This document shows, one piece after another, positions 53,806 to 62,311 of a DNA stretch of 64,000 nucleotides (positions are counted from its first letter, which is position 1; each line of letters starts with the position of its first letter). The position numbers were made by a program, and so were the translations under genes. This DNA comes from JAYWXI01 sp036016955 (GTDB lineage Bacteria; Bacteroidota; Bacteroidia; Flavobacteriales; Weeksellaceae): the NCBI RefSeq assembly GCF_036016955.1, contig NZ_JAYWXI010000005.1, positions 1-64,000 on the forward strand, written 5' to 3'. The notes below the pieces were generated by a model. It saw only the letters and a list, made by a program, of their open reading frames with translations. It searched no databases and was not told where the DNA came from.

Positions 53806-53835
53806 TTTCAAGACGGGATTATTTTAATACCTTTG
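53806..53835 (+). promoter_or_regulatory. Promoter for DUF3822-rsmD (TTTC-N18-TACCTTTG)
   Basis: TTTC at 53806-53809 (one off consensus), 18-bp spacer, TACCTTTG at 53828-53835, 13 bp before the DUF3822 start codon. Confidence 0.55.
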
Positions 53836-53848
53836 TCCGGTCTAAATT

Positions 53849-54562
53849 ATGGAAAAATTAAGGTTGCTTTTTACGGAGGATGGGCTTTGGTCGCAGGTGC
53901 TGAAAGGAAAATCTGTGGTTTCTGAACATTATGCAGGGCGGGACGAGTGGTCGCCTTCGGGGTTTGTGGAAGAAAGACTCACGGAACTGCTGACTAAAGA
54001 ATACGGCGAAATCATGGTGTTTTCGGCGTACAATCATTTTGCGCTGGTTCCGGAGGGTTTCAGTGAGCATGACAGGGGTTTTGATTTGCTGGCTCTCAAT
54101 TCCGATGTCGATCGGGAGAAGGAGGAGTTGATGTTGTCGGTCAACAAAAAGTATGGCGTACAGTTTTATTATTCTTTTCCTTTGGATTTTTATAAGTTGA
54201 TTAAAAGTCGAATGCCGAAAGCCTCGTTTAATTTTTCGGGCGATAAATTCCTCAATGCTATTTCCACAAGGGGAGGGAAGGAAATTCATGTTAATTTGTA
54301 CCATAATCAGTGCGAGTTTTTTGCATTGGAGAATCGTAAGGTTTTGCTTTATAATAATTTGGATCTTAATTCGGAGGTGGATTTTCTTTATTTCGTCATG
54401 TTTACCTTGAGTAAGATAGGCTTTGGGCTTAAAGAAACCTATTTTTTTGTCTATGGAGAAACCTCTCAGAATCAGACGTTTATTTCGGAGTTGGATAAGT
54501 TTGCGGAGCATATGAAAATTATTTTTGATAACCTTCCTAAAAAACACTTTATTTTAAATTAA
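53849..54562 (+). CDS. DUF3822 family protein
   Basis: Protein of 237 aa, DUF3822, a Bacteroidota family with an actin/ASKHA-like fold by general knowledge and no established function. Recognisable parts are YNHFALVPEGFSEHDRGFDLLALN, NAISTRGGKEIHVNLYHNQCEFFALENRKVLLYN and DFLYFVMFTLSKIGFG. It lies 3 bp ahead of rsmD, a pairing common in the group. Confidence 0.88.
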   Translation: MEKLRLLFTEDGLWSQVLKGKSVVSEHYAGRDEWSPSGFVEERLTELLTKEYGEIMVFSAYNHFALVPEGFSEHDRGFDLLALNSDVDREKEELMLSVNKKYGVQFYYSFPLDFYKLIKSRMPKASFNFSGDKFLNAISTRGGKEIHVNLYHNQCEFFALENRKVLLYNNLDLNSEVDFLYFVMFTLSKIGFGLKETYFFVYGETSQNQTFISELDKFAEHMKIIFDNLPKKHFILN

Positions 54563-54565
54563 ACG

Positions 54566-55138
54566 ATGTACCGAATTATTTCAGGCCGTTGGAAGGCTAA
54601 AAAGATCGCGGCGCCGAAACACTTTGAGGTAAGGCCTACCACAGATTTTGCCAAGGAGGCATTGTTCAGTATTCTCGAAAATCGCTACGATCTGGAGTAT
54701 TGCGCCGTGTTGGATTTGTTTGCCGGGATAGGTTCGATTTCGCTGGAGTTTGCGTCCAGAGGATGCGGGGATGTTACTTCTGTGGAGATGAATCCTAAAC
54801 ATTGTGCTTTTATCAACGCTACGGCGGCGGATTTGGATATGGCGCTTCAGTTGAATGTGCAGCGTGCGGACGCTTACGAATGGCTGAAGAAAAACCGTAA
54901 TAAGAAGACCTATGATATTGTTTTTTCCGATGCGCCTTTCGATACGGAAGAAAAAAAATATCAGGAGTTGATTTCGCTGGTTTTGAGCAATGGGTTTTTA
55001 AAGGATGGGGGAACGCTGGTGGTGGAACACCAAAGCCGCATGAAGATGGAGCATCCTCAATGTGTAGAAACCCGTAAATACGGGAATGTGAGTTTTTCGT
55101 TTTTCGAGGCAGAGGAATCCTCCGGTGATGAGGCGTGA
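54566..55138 (+). CDS. rsmD: 16S rRNA (guanine966-N2)-methyltransferase RsmD
   Basis: SAM-dependent methyltransferase modifying 16S rRNA G966, 190 aa. N-terminal RIISGRWKAKKIAAPKHFEVRPTTDFAKEALFSIL, SAM-binding VLDLFAGIGSISLEFASRG and TSVEMNPKHCAFI are typical. The catalytic motif IV, usually (D/N)PP(Y/F), reads VFSDAPFD. Downstream of DUF3822 in the same operon. Confidence 0.92.
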   Translation: MYRIISGRWKAKKIAAPKHFEVRPTTDFAKEALFSILENRYDLEYCAVLDLFAGIGSISLEFASRGCGDVTSVEMNPKHCAFINATAADLDMALQLNVQRADAYEWLKKNRNKKTYDIVFSDAPFDTEEKKYQELISLVLSNGFLKDGGTLVVEHQSRMKMEHPQCVETRKYGNVSFSFFEAEESSGDEA

Positions 55139-55186
55139 GCGTCAATCCTTAATACGGAGGATTAAAACACTTTTTGTAGTATAAAA

Positions 55187-55222
55187 TTAAAACCCTGTGA
55201 TGGTACAGGGTTTTGTTTTTTT
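55187..55222. terminator. Bidirectional terminator between rsmD and dps
   Basis: Perfect 10-bp stem aaaaccctgt / acagggtttt with a 6-base loop, followed by a T-rich run. Confidence 0.85.
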
Positions 55223-55235
55223 GAGGGGCCTGGAT

Positions 55236-55712
55236 TTACCTTCCCAAGAAAGCGTTGTACATCCAAACGTCTTTTTCTTGTTCTTTGATGTAATCGCTCA
55301 TTTGAGAGTTGGTGCCTTCGTCGCCAGCCTCTCCTGCAATTTCTAAGATTTCTCTTTGCAAATCAATCACAATTTTAAAGGAGGCAAGAATTTGTTCCAC
55401 GCATTTTTTTCCATCGGAAACTTCTTTGCTCTCTTTAATGGAGGAGATTTTCAAATACTCCGAATAGTTGTGTTTCGGGGTGGCGCCAAGGGTTAGGATT
55501 CTTTCTGCAATTTCGTCGATTTTCAGCACCAAAGCATCGTAGAGTTCTTCAAATTTGGGATGAAGGGTGAAGAAATCAGCTCCTTTGATGTTCCAATGGG
55601 CTCCTCTCGTGTTTTGGTAGAAAACGGAGTAATTGGCGAGCAGCAAATTTAGTTTTTCCGTAATGATTTGGGTGTTGGCTTCTTTTAAGCCGATGATAGA
55701 AGTGTTGTCCAT
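55236..55712 (-). CDS. dps: Dps family ferritin-like DNA-protecting protein
   Basis: Mini-ferritin of 158 aa that stores iron and protects DNA from oxidation. Ferroxidase motif: NTRGAHWNIKGADFFTLHPKFEELYDAL; then ILTLGATP and a C-terminal EEQ..DVWMYNAFLG. The ATG at 55712 (MDNTSIIGLK) is preferred to 55727 because it matches the family start. Divergent from rpsL. Confidence 0.93.
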   Translation of the reverse strand: MDNTSIIGLKEANTQIITEKLNLLLANYSVFYQNTRGAHWNIKGADFFTLHPKFEELYDALVLKIDEIAERILTLGATPKHNYSEYLKISSIKESKEVSDGKKCVEQILASFKIVIDLQREILEIAGEAGDEGTNSQMSDYIKEQEKDVWMYNAFLGR

Positions 55713-55902
55713 GATTTTTTTTTGCAAAGTTCTGCAAATAATATTCTTCGGGCGGGTTTTTGCGATTGAGTTTCTCTATCACGGTGTTTTCATTGGCGGG
55801 ATTGGCTACGGTTGGGCGATGGTTTTTAGAGCTAAGGAAATGGTGAAGGGAAAGCGGGTGAGAATGAATTCGTTAGATTTCACGAATAATTCTTGCAGGG
55901 TG

Positions 55903-55933
55903 TTTGTCAGTTTAAAATTTATTGTTATTTTTG
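55903..55933 (+). promoter_or_regulatory. Promoter of the rpsL-rpsG-fusA-rpsJ operon
   Basis: TTTG (55903-55906), 19-bp spacer, TATTTTTG (55926-55933), 25 bp before the rpsL ATG. Full consensus match. Confidence 0.75.
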
Positions 55934-55957
55934 CACCCTAAAATAAAAAGCAATTAA

Positions 55958-56347
55958 ATGCCTACTATTCAACAATTAGTAAGAAAAGGAAGAGCCACAC
56001 TTGCCAAGAAGAGCAAATCGGCTGCTCTTGATTCTTGTCCACAAAGACGAGGAGTATGTACTAGGGTATATACTACCACTCCGAAGAAACCGAACTCTGC
56101 ACTTAGAAAAGTGGCGAGGGTAAGACTTTCTAACGGAAAAGAAGTCAACGCTTACATCCCGGGCGAAGGACATAATCTTCAGGAGCACTCGATAGTATTG
56201 GTGCGTGGCGGAAGGGTGAAAGACCTACCGGGAGTACGTTATCACATTGTAAGAGGTGCTTTGGATACCGCTGGTGTTAATGGAAGAACGCAAAGAAGAT
56301 CTAAGTACGGAGCGAAGAGACCAAAAGCAGGAGCTGCTAAAAAGTAA
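55958..56347 (+). CDS. rpsL: 30S ribosomal protein S12
   Basis: Ribosomal protein S12 of the decoding centre, 129 aa. PTIQQLVRKGR, then TTPKKPNSALRKVARVRLSNGKEVNAYIPGEGHNLQEHSIVLVRGGRVKDLPGVRYH are canonical. The KPNS segment (Lys at the equivalent of E. coli K42) and the KDLPG loop (K87 equivalent) are wild type, so there is no streptomycin-resistance substitution here. First gene of the str operon. Confidence 0.98.
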   Translation: MPTIQQLVRKGRATLAKKSKSAALDSCPQRRGVCTRVYTTTPKKPNSALRKVARVRLSNGKEVNAYIPGEGHNLQEHSIVLVRGGRVKDLPGVRYHIVRGALDTAGVNGRTQRRSKYGAKRPKAGAAKK

Positions 56348-56372
56348 TCATTAAATTTTAAGAAACGAAACA

Positions 56373-56849
56373 ATGAGAAAGACAAAAGCGAAAAAAAGAC
56401 CGTTGTTACCGGATCCAAAGTTTAATGATCAATTGGTAACGAGATTCGTTAATAATCTAATGTTAGATGGTAAAAAATCAATTGCGTTTAAGATTTTTTA
56501 CGATGCGTTGGATATCGTAGAATCCAAAAAAGGAGAAAACGAAAAAACATCATTGGAAATATGGAAAGACGCCCTAACGAACGTTATGCCTCACGTTGAG
56601 GTGCGTTCAAGAAGAGTGGGTGGTGCTAACTTCCAAATTCCTATGCCGATTCGTGCCGATAGAAAGATTTCTATGGCTATGAAGTGGTTGATTAAATACG
56701 CAAAAGCCAGAAACGATAAGTCTATGGCTCTTAAATTGGCTGCTGAAATCATTGCGGCATCCAAGGAAGAAGGTGCGGCGTTCAAAAAGAAAACCGATAC
56801 GCACAAAATGGCAGAAGCTAACAAAGCATTCTCACACTTTAAATTCTAA
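56373..56849 (+). CDS. rpsG: 30S ribosomal protein S7
   Basis: Ribosomal protein S7, 158 aa, organiser of the 30S head. RKTKAKKRPLLPDPKFNDQLVTRFVNNLMLDGKKSIAFKIFYDAL and VEVRSRRVGGANFQIPMPI are canonical. Spaced 25 bp from rpsL and 6 bp from fusA. Confidence 0.98.
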   Translation: MRKTKAKKRPLLPDPKFNDQLVTRFVNNLMLDGKKSIAFKIFYDALDIVESKKGENEKTSLEIWKDALTNVMPHVEVRSRRVGGANFQIPMPIRADRKISMAMKWLIKYAKARNDKSMALKLAAEIIAASKEEGAAFKKKTDTHKMAEANKAFSHFKF

Positions 56850-56855
56850 TCTGAA

Positions 56856-58973
56856 ATGGCAAGAGATCTTAAATACACAAGAAATATCGGTATTGCTGCG
56901 CACATTGATGCCGGTAAAACCACCACGACAGAAAGAATTTTGTTCTATACCGGGAAGACTCACAAGATTGGTGAGGTTCACGAAGGGGCTTCAACCATGG
57001 ACTGGATGGAGCAAGAGGCTGAAAGAGGGATTACGATTACCTCTGCGGCAACGACTTGTACTTGGAACTTCCCAACCGATCAAGGAAAAAATCTTCCTGA
57101 AACCAAAGGGTACCACTTTAACATCATCGATACACCGGGACACGTGGATTTTACCGTAGAGGTAAACCGTTCGCTTCGGGTATTGGATGGGTTGGTTTTC
57201 TTGTTTTCAGCGGTAGACGGGGTAGAGCCTCAGTCTGAGACCAACTGGAGACTTGCGGACAACTACAAGGTGGCTCGTATGGGATTCGTTAATAAAATGG
57301 ACCGACAAGGAGCGGACTTCCTTAACGTAGTGAATCAGGTGAAAGAAATGTTGGGATCCAACGCGGTGCCTATCGTTTTGCCTATCGGTGCGGAAGAAGA
57401 CTTCAAGGGGGTGGTTGATCTTATCAAGAACAGAGCGATTGTTTGGGATGAAGCTGGACAAGGAGCCACGTTCGAGGTAGTGCCTATTCCTGAAGATATG
57501 AAGGAAGAAGTGATGCTTTACAGAGAGAAGTTGGTGGAAGCGGTTGCTGATTACGATGAGACCTTGATGGAGAAATTCTTCGAGGATCCGGATTCTATTT
57601 CTGAAGAAGAAATTAATGCGGCACTTAGAGCAGCGACAATCGACTTGTCTATCATTCCGATGACTTGTGGATCTTCTTTCAAGAACAAAGGGGTTCAGTT
57701 TATGTTGGATGCGGTATGTAAATACCTTCCTTCTCCATTGGATAAGGACAACATTAAGGGAACCGATCCGAATACCGATGCGGAAATCGAAAGAAAACCG
57801 GATGTTAAAGAGCCTTTCTCTGCCTTGGCCTTTAAGATTGCTACCGATCCTTTCGTAGGGCGTTTGGCTTTCTTTAGAGCTTATTCTGGGCGTTTGGATG
57901 CGGGATCTTACGTGCTTAACACGAGATCCGGTAACAAGGAAAGAATCTCAAGAATTTACCAAATGCACGCGAACAAGCAAAACCCTGTGGAGTATATCGA
58001 AGCGGGAGATATTGGTGCAGCGGTAGGTTTTAAAGACATCAAAACCGGAGATACGCTTTCGGATGAAAAACACCCAATCGTTTTGGAATCTATGATCTTC
58101 CCTGATCCGGTAATCGGTATCGCGGTAGAGCCTAAGACCAAAGCAGACCAAGATAAATTAGGTAACGCTCTTGCGAAATTGGCTGAAGAGGATCCTACCT
58201 TCCAGGTGAAAACCGACGAGGCTTCTGGTCAAACCATTATCTCAGGAATGGGAGAGCTTCACTTGGACATCATTGTAGACCGTTTGAAGAGAGAGTTCAA
58301 GGTGGAAGTTAACCAAGGACAACCTCAGGTAGAGTACAAAGAGGCATTGACTCAGGTGGCGAACCACAGAGAAGTTTATAAGAAACAGTCTGGAGGACGT
58401 GGTAAATTTGCCGACATCGTTTTCGAAATTGGTCCTGCTGACGAGGGTAAAACCGGTCTTGAATTTATCAACGAGATTAAGGGAGGAAACATTCCGAAGG
58501 AATTTATCCCTTCAGTGGAGAAAGGTTTCAAAGAAGCAATGAAGAACGGACCTTTGGCCGGATTTGAGGTGGACTCGATGAAGGTTACCCTTAAGGACGG
58601 TTCATTCCACGCGGTGGACTCCGATCAGCTTTCATTCGAATTGGCAGCGAAACTAGGATTCAAAGAGTCCGGAAGAGCAGCGAAGGCGGTTATCATGGAG
58701 CCGATCATGAAACTGGAGGTGGTAACACCGGAAGAGTATATGGGCGACATCGTGGGCGACCTTAACCGAAGAAGAGGTACCGTGAACGGTATGGACGATA
58801 GAAACAATGCTAAGGTGATCAAGGCTTTTGTTCCTCTTTCCGAAATGTTCGGGTACGTAACGTCTCTTAGAACGCTTTCTTCAGGTCGGGCGACTTCTTC
58901 CATGGAGTTCGAAAAATACGAAGCGGCTCCGCAGAACATCGCTGATGAGGTAATCGCTAAAGCTAAAGCTTAA
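56856..58973 (+). CDS. fusA: Translation elongation factor G
   Basis: Ribosomal translocase GTPase, 705 aa. G1 AHIDAGKTTTTERILFYTG, switch II DTPGHVDFTVEV, NKMD for guanine specificity, domain IV and V (GKFADIVFEIGP, LEVVTPEEYMGDIVGDLNRRRGTVNGM). Full length. Third gene of the operon. Confidence 0.98.
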   Translation: MARDLKYTRNIGIAAHIDAGKTTTTERILFYTGKTHKIGEVHEGASTMDWMEQEAERGITITSAATTCTWNFPTDQGKNLPETKGYHFNIIDTPGHVDFTVEVNRSLRVLDGLVFLFSAVDGVEPQSETNWRLADNYKVARMGFVNKMDRQGADFLNVVNQVKEMLGSNAVPIVLPIGAEEDFKGVVDLIKNRAIVWDEAGQGATFEVVPIPEDMKEEVMLYREKLVEAVADYDETLMEKFFEDPDSISEEEINAALRAATIDLSIIPMTCGSSFKNKGVQFMLDAVCKYLPSPLDKDNIKGTDPNTDAEIERKPDVKEPFSALAFKIATDPFVGRLAFFRAYSGRLDAGSYVLNTRSGNKERISRIYQMHANKQNPVEYIEAGDIGAAVGFKDIKTGDTLSDEKHPIVLESMIFPDPVIGIAVEPKTKADQDKLGNALAKLAEEDPTFQVKTDEASGQTIISGMGELHLDIIVDRLKREFKVEVNQGQPQVEYKEALTQVANHREVYKKQSGGRGKFADIVFEIGPADEGKTGLEFINEIKGGNIPKEFIPSVEKGFKEAMKNGPLAGFEVDSMKVTLKDGSFHAVDSDQLSFELAAKLGFKESGRAAKAVIMEPIMKLEVVTPEEYMGDIVGDLNRRRGTVNGMDDRNNAKVIKAFVPLSEMFGYVTSLRTLSSGRATSSMEFEKYEAAPQNIADEVIAKAKA

Positions 58974-58991
58974 TCTCTAAAATTTTTGAAA

Positions 58992-59297
58992 ATGTCACAA
59001 AGAATCAGAATAAAACTTAAGTCTTACGATTACAATTTGGTAGATAAATCTGCCGAGAAAATCGTAAAAACGGTAAAAGCAACCGGAGCCGTAGTAAATG
59101 GTCCGATTCCGTTGCCTACCAATAAAAGAATCTTTACGGTTCTTAGATCGCCGCACGTTAACAAGAAGGCGAGAGAGCAGTTCCAACTTTCAGCTCACAA
59201 GCGTTTGATGGACATCTACTCTTCTTCTTCTAAAACGGTAGATGCTCTGATGAAGTTAGAGCTTCCTTCTGGAGTAGATGTCGAAATTAAAGTGTGA
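58992..59297 (+). CDS. rpsJ: 30S ribosomal protein S10
   Basis: Ribosomal protein S10/NusE, 101 aa (MSQRIRIKLKSYDYNLVDKSAEKI, then VNGPIPLPTNKRIFTVLRSPHVNKKAREQF). The start is placed at 58992; an ATG two codons earlier (58986) is in frame. It ends the str operon here, followed by a terminator and accessory genes instead of rplC. Confidence 0.97.
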   Translation: MSQRIRIKLKSYDYNLVDKSAEKIVKTVKATGAVVNGPIPLPTNKRIFTVLRSPHVNKKAREQFQLSAHKRLMDIYSSSSKTVDALMKLELPSGVDVEIKV

Positions 59298-59317
59298 TTT
59301 TAATCCCATTTTAGGAT

Positions 59318-59358
59318 AATAAATTCCCTCTATGCAAAGACGTAGAGGGAATTTTTAT
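59318..59358 (+). terminator. Terminator after rpsJ
   Basis: Stem aaattccctcta / tagagggaattt with a 10-base loop, followed by a short T-run. Clearly ends the str operon after rpsJ. Confidence 0.85.
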
Positions 59359-59388
59359 TAGGAATAAATAAAAATTTTTGGCATTATA

Positions 59389-59400
59389 TGATTTTTGTCA
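59389..59400 (+). promoter_or_regulatory. CRP/FNR-like palindrome, copy 1
   Basis: TGATTTTTGTCA, a near-match to TGAT-N4-ATCA (one mismatch). Its centre is 37.5 bp upstream of the first base of the -7 box at 59432, about -50 from the expected start site. An equivalent element with the same spacing precedes the second module (63006). Confidence 0.5.
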
Positions 59401-59407
59401 TGTAAAA

Positions 59408-59439
59408 TTTGCGTAGTTTTAATTTTAGCTTTAGCTTTG
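59408..59439 (+). promoter_or_regulatory. Promoter of peptide/GLPGLI module 1
   Basis: TTTG (59408-59411), 20-bp spacer, TAGCTTTG (59432-59439), 35 bp before the small peptide ATG. Confidence 0.65.
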
Positions 59440-59474
59440 AAGTGCTAACATTAAACCCCGTTAGTTGATTTATC

Positions 59475-59744
59475 ATGAAAAAATTATTATTAATGGCAGC
59501 TCTTGGAGTTGCAGGGTTGGTGAGTGCAAAGCATGTTCTCTCTGAAGTGTCTTTTGGTGATCTTACGCCGGAGGTACAGGTTGACGGTTCTTCCGACGAG
59601 TTGTTGGCCGATGAATGGTGTGGGACAGTAGCTTATCACACAAGTTGCGGATTGATCGGGTATGATTCTTGGTGCTCAAGTTGGGGGATAGATTGTTTAA
59701 TGAAAGCTTCGGCTATGTATGAAGAGTATTATTGTGGAGAGTAA
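59475..59744 (+). CDS. Small exported cysteine-rich peptide, copy 1
   Basis: Protein of 89 aa with a Sec signal peptide (MKKLLLMAALGVAGLVSA). After an acidic linker (SSDELLADEW) comes a compact C-terminal part with five Cys, including TSCGLIGYDSWCSSWGIDC and KASAMYEEYYC. It matches the 101-aa product at 63087 in signal, in the SCG...CS.S...LMKA...C pattern and in gene context. Its last codons overlap the start of a GLPGLI gene. Function unknown; it could be a secreted effector, toxin or ribosomally made peptide handled by the GLPGLI protein. Confidence 0.75.
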   Translation: MKKLLLMAALGVAGLVSAKHVLSEVSFGDLTPEVQVDGSSDELLADEWCGTVAYHTSCGLIGYDSWCSSWGIDCLMKASAMYEEYYCGE

Positions 59745-60531
59745 ATTTTTTTTATTGCTGTTTTGGTTAATATCGCCGACCTTGCTTTGTCAGGACCTTG
59801 TAAAGTCGGGGTATGTAGCGAAATACGATGTCGTTTTTTTAAGGGATACCTCAGATGTTTATTCTGCCAAGGAAGAGCAGATGGCGTTGTACATCGGCGA
59901 AAACCGGTCCCTTTATAAAAGTCTTAATAAAGACCAGGTTGAAAAGTTGCAACACGAGACCTTAGAGAAGAATATTGCGGCTGTAAAACCGGGGGAAGTA
60001 TTGATGGCTGATTTTAGAAAGCTACCGAAAATAAACATTAAACATGAAGTTTTAAAAATAAACGATAGTGTGTACATTGCCGATGATATTCTTACCTACA
60101 GGTTTCAGTACGTTGCCGAAAACCATCCGAAGTGGACGATTTTAAAGGATAAAAAAGTGATTAATGGTTATGAGTGCAGGAATGCGGTTACCGAGTATAA
60201 TGGCAGGACGTATGAGGCTTGGTTTACTCCGGAGATTCCTTTTTCGGAAGGGCCCTATACCTTTAAAGGGTTGCCCGGTTTAATCGTTACTTTGCAAGAC
60301 CAGAAAAAATTATTTTATTTTGAACTGCGTTCTTTTGGCAAGGAAGACACTGAGGCTTTGTTTCGAGGGGGCAAATGGCTGTCGTATAAAAACTTTATCA
60401 AAACCAGGGCGGAAGCCAAGGCTAACATTGTCGGAAATCTTAAACTCCTATTACGTAAGGAAACCATGTCGAAAGAAGAGCAGGAGCTGGTAAAAAGAAA
60501 CGCAAATAGAAAAAACAATTATCTTGATTAG
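59719..60531 (+). CDS. GLPGLI family exported protein, copy 1
   Basis: Protein of 270 aa of the Bacteroidota GLPGLI family (TIGR01200), named for the motif present here as FKGLPGLIVTLQD. A signal peptide covers residues ~1-24 (FFLLLFWLISPTLLC). Typical residues include VINGYECRNAVTEYNGRTYEAWFTPEIPFSEGPYTF. The family's role is unknown. ATG at 59719 or GTG at 59734 may start it; both lie inside the end of the small peptide gene, so translation is probably coupled. Confidence 0.88.
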   Translation: MKSIIVESKFFLLLFWLISPTLLCQDLVKSGYVAKYDVVFLRDTSDVYSAKEEQMALYIGENRSLYKSLNKDQVEKLQHETLEKNIAAVKPGEVLMADFRKLPKINIKHEVLKINDSVYIADDILTYRFQYVAENHPKWTILKDKKVINGYECRNAVTEYNGRTYEAWFTPEIPFSEGPYTFKGLPGLIVTLQDQKKLFYFELRSFGKEDTEALFRGGKWLSYKNFIKTRAEAKANIVGNLKLLLRKETMSKEEQELVKRNANRKNNYLD

Positions 60532-60659
60532 TGTTCAAAATTTTTTTATTCCCCAACGGTTCGGCAGAAAATTTGAGGACGATGGTTATCCTTGTAAATT
60601 TTGTATGCGTTGTGCAATCAGTTTGAGGATGAAGTTTTGATTTTCAAAGGTTAACTGAT

Positions 60660-60692
60660 GCCTCCCTTAATTATTAAGGGAGGCGTTTTTTT
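60660..60692 (+). terminator. Terminator after GLPGLI copy 1
   Basis: Perfect 11-bp stem gcctcccttaa / ttaagggaggc with a 3-base loop, followed by T8. Confidence 0.85.
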
Positions 60693-60705
60693 TATGAAAA
60701 ATAGA

Positions 60706-60734
60706 TTGCCAATAAAAAAATAGTTTTATATTCG
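60706..60734 (+). promoter_or_regulatory. Weak promoter for the GLUG/T9SS gene
   Basis: TTG at 60706-60708 and TATATTCG (60727-60734) at 18-bp spacing; both boxes deviate by one base. Confidence 0.4.
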
Positions 60735-60760
60735 TAGCATAACAATAAAAGTAAAAAGCT

Positions 60761-62245
60761 ATGAAAAGAAATTTATTAAAAACAGCAATTGCATTTTGTG
60801 TGGTAGGGGCTGGCTTGGGTTCTCTCTATGGACAAGAGGGCTATAAAGCTCCATTAGCCGAGAGTGTGAGTCCAGTTACGATGGCGGATGATGCCGAGTT
60901 GGATAATATGGTGTTTCCGACTTCGGAATGGCAGACTTTTGCCGATGTGTCTTGGTATTCGGATGCGGTTAACGAGTTTACCTTAACCACCGAGGCGCAA
61001 CTCGCTGGTCTGTCCAAATTGGTGAAGGAAGGCAACAGTTTTTCGGGAAAAACCATTAGTCTTGGGAATGATTTGGACTTGGGCGAACACCTTTGGACAG
61101 CGATTGGCTACACTTACAGAACGCCGTTTTCTGGTAATTTTGACGGGAAGCATCACACCATTAAAAATCTAAAAGTGTACCGAGGGGATAATGGGGATTT
61201 CCTGGGGTTGTTCGGCTACTATGCTTCGGGGAATTTAAAAGACTTGACGATTGACGGAGGGATGGTCAGAGGGAAGGACACGGCTGGAGTGCTGGTAGGG
61301 AATTTCACCTCGGGGGCTACAATGAGCAACTGCCATATCAAGAACGGAAAACTGTTGGGCGTTTACGACCCTAATTATACCACGAGTGCCTTTAATGTGG
61401 GGCTGCTGTGCGGTTCGGTAACTTCTTCCAGCGTGGTGGATTATTGTTCGGCAGAAGGCGTGATTAAAGGCTTCCAGCAGGTGGGAGGCTTGGTAGGCTC
61501 GCCTTGGAACAAAGCCGTGATAAAAAACTCTTATTTCAAAGGAAAAGTGATAGGTGCTTATTTCGTGGGCGGTTTGTCGGGGTTCAGTACCTTTGCCTTC
61601 ACGCCTAATTCCGAGGTTTTAATAGAGGATTGCTATGCGATGGCGGAAGTCGTGGGGACTGAACACGTGGGCGGTTTTTACGGCGGTTTGCAGGTAGGGA
61701 AAATTAAAAATTCGTATTCTGTGAGTACCGTTGATGGCGCTTCGGGAACGGTAGGGGGATTTGTGGGAAGTATCGGAGGCGGAGGCGTTCTTGAAAATAC
61801 TCATTTTAACAAGACCGTGGCTCCGATGTCAGGGTATGGCGATGCTCCAGCTCCGGGAGTGGACCTTATGGGGCATACCACCGAAGCGATGAAAGTGCAG
61901 TCGTTCTTAGATTTACTGAATAATAACCGAACACCTGAAAAATGGAAATTCGAAAGCGGTGTAAATGAGGGGTATCCCGTGATTTACAATGCGGCGACGA
62001 TGGCTGTTTCCGAAATTAAGAAACCCGACCAAGTTTCCATCTATCCAACGGTGGCGAAGGATAAGCTGTACCTGTCGGATAAGGCTCAAACCTACACTTA
62101 CCAAGTGCTTGATGTTACGGGGAGAGTGCTAAAAAGTGGCAAAACCAACGCTTCCGTAGAGGTGGGCGACTTGAACCGAGGCGTGTACTTGCTGAAACTG
62201 GAAAACGGACAAGGCTACACGGTGCATAAGTTTATGAAAGATTAG
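60761..62245 (+). CDS. GLUG-type repeat protein with T9SS type A sorting tail
   Basis: Secreted protein of 494 aa. Signal peptide (MKRNLLKTAIAFCVVGAGLGSLYG). Residues ~75-370 form a beta-helix with GLUG-like turns (FLGLFGYY, AGVLVGNF, VGGLVGS, VGGLSGF, VGGFYGG, VGGFVGSIGGGG), often adhesins. The end (VSIYPTVAKDKLYL, YTYQVLDVTGRVLKSGK, LNRGVYLLKLENGQGYTVHKFMK) is a type A C-terminal sorting domain for type IX secretion, so the mature protein should reach the cell surface or medium. Ligand unknown. Confidence 0.88.
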   Translation: MKRNLLKTAIAFCVVGAGLGSLYGQEGYKAPLAESVSPVTMADDAELDNMVFPTSEWQTFADVSWYSDAVNEFTLTTEAQLAGLSKLVKEGNSFSGKTISLGNDLDLGEHLWTAIGYTYRTPFSGNFDGKHHTIKNLKVYRGDNGDFLGLFGYYASGNLKDLTIDGGMVRGKDTAGVLVGNFTSGATMSNCHIKNGKLLGVYDPNYTTSAFNVGLLCGSVTSSSVVDYCSAEGVIKGFQQVGGLVGSPWNKAVIKNSYFKGKVIGAYFVGGLSGFSTFAFTPNSEVLIEDCYAMAEVVGTEHVGGFYGGLQVGKIKNSYSVSTVDGASGTVGGFVGSIGGGGVLENTHFNKTVAPMSGYGDAPAPGVDLMGHTTEAMKVQSFLDLLNNNRTPEKWKFESGVNEGYPVIYNAATMAVSEIKKPDQVSIYPTVAKDKLYLSDKAQTYTYQVLDVTGRVLKSGKTNASVEVGDLNRGVYLLKLENGQGYTVHKFMKD

Positions 62246-62261
62246 TTTTATTTGTTTAGAC

Positions 62262-62296
62262 TAAAGCCTCCCTATCTAAGGGGGGCTTTTTTTAGG
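62262..62296 (+). terminator. Terminator after GLUG/T9SS gene
   Basis: Stem aaagcctccc / ggggggcttt (one wobble) with a 7-base loop, followed by T7. Confidence 0.75.
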
Positions 62297-62311
62297 ATAA
62301 AAAATAAAAAT

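Noticed and set aside
60540..60640. Short Cys-containing frame between GLPGLI copy 1 and its terminator
   Set aside because: About 20 codons without a start or homology; treated as 3' untranslated region.
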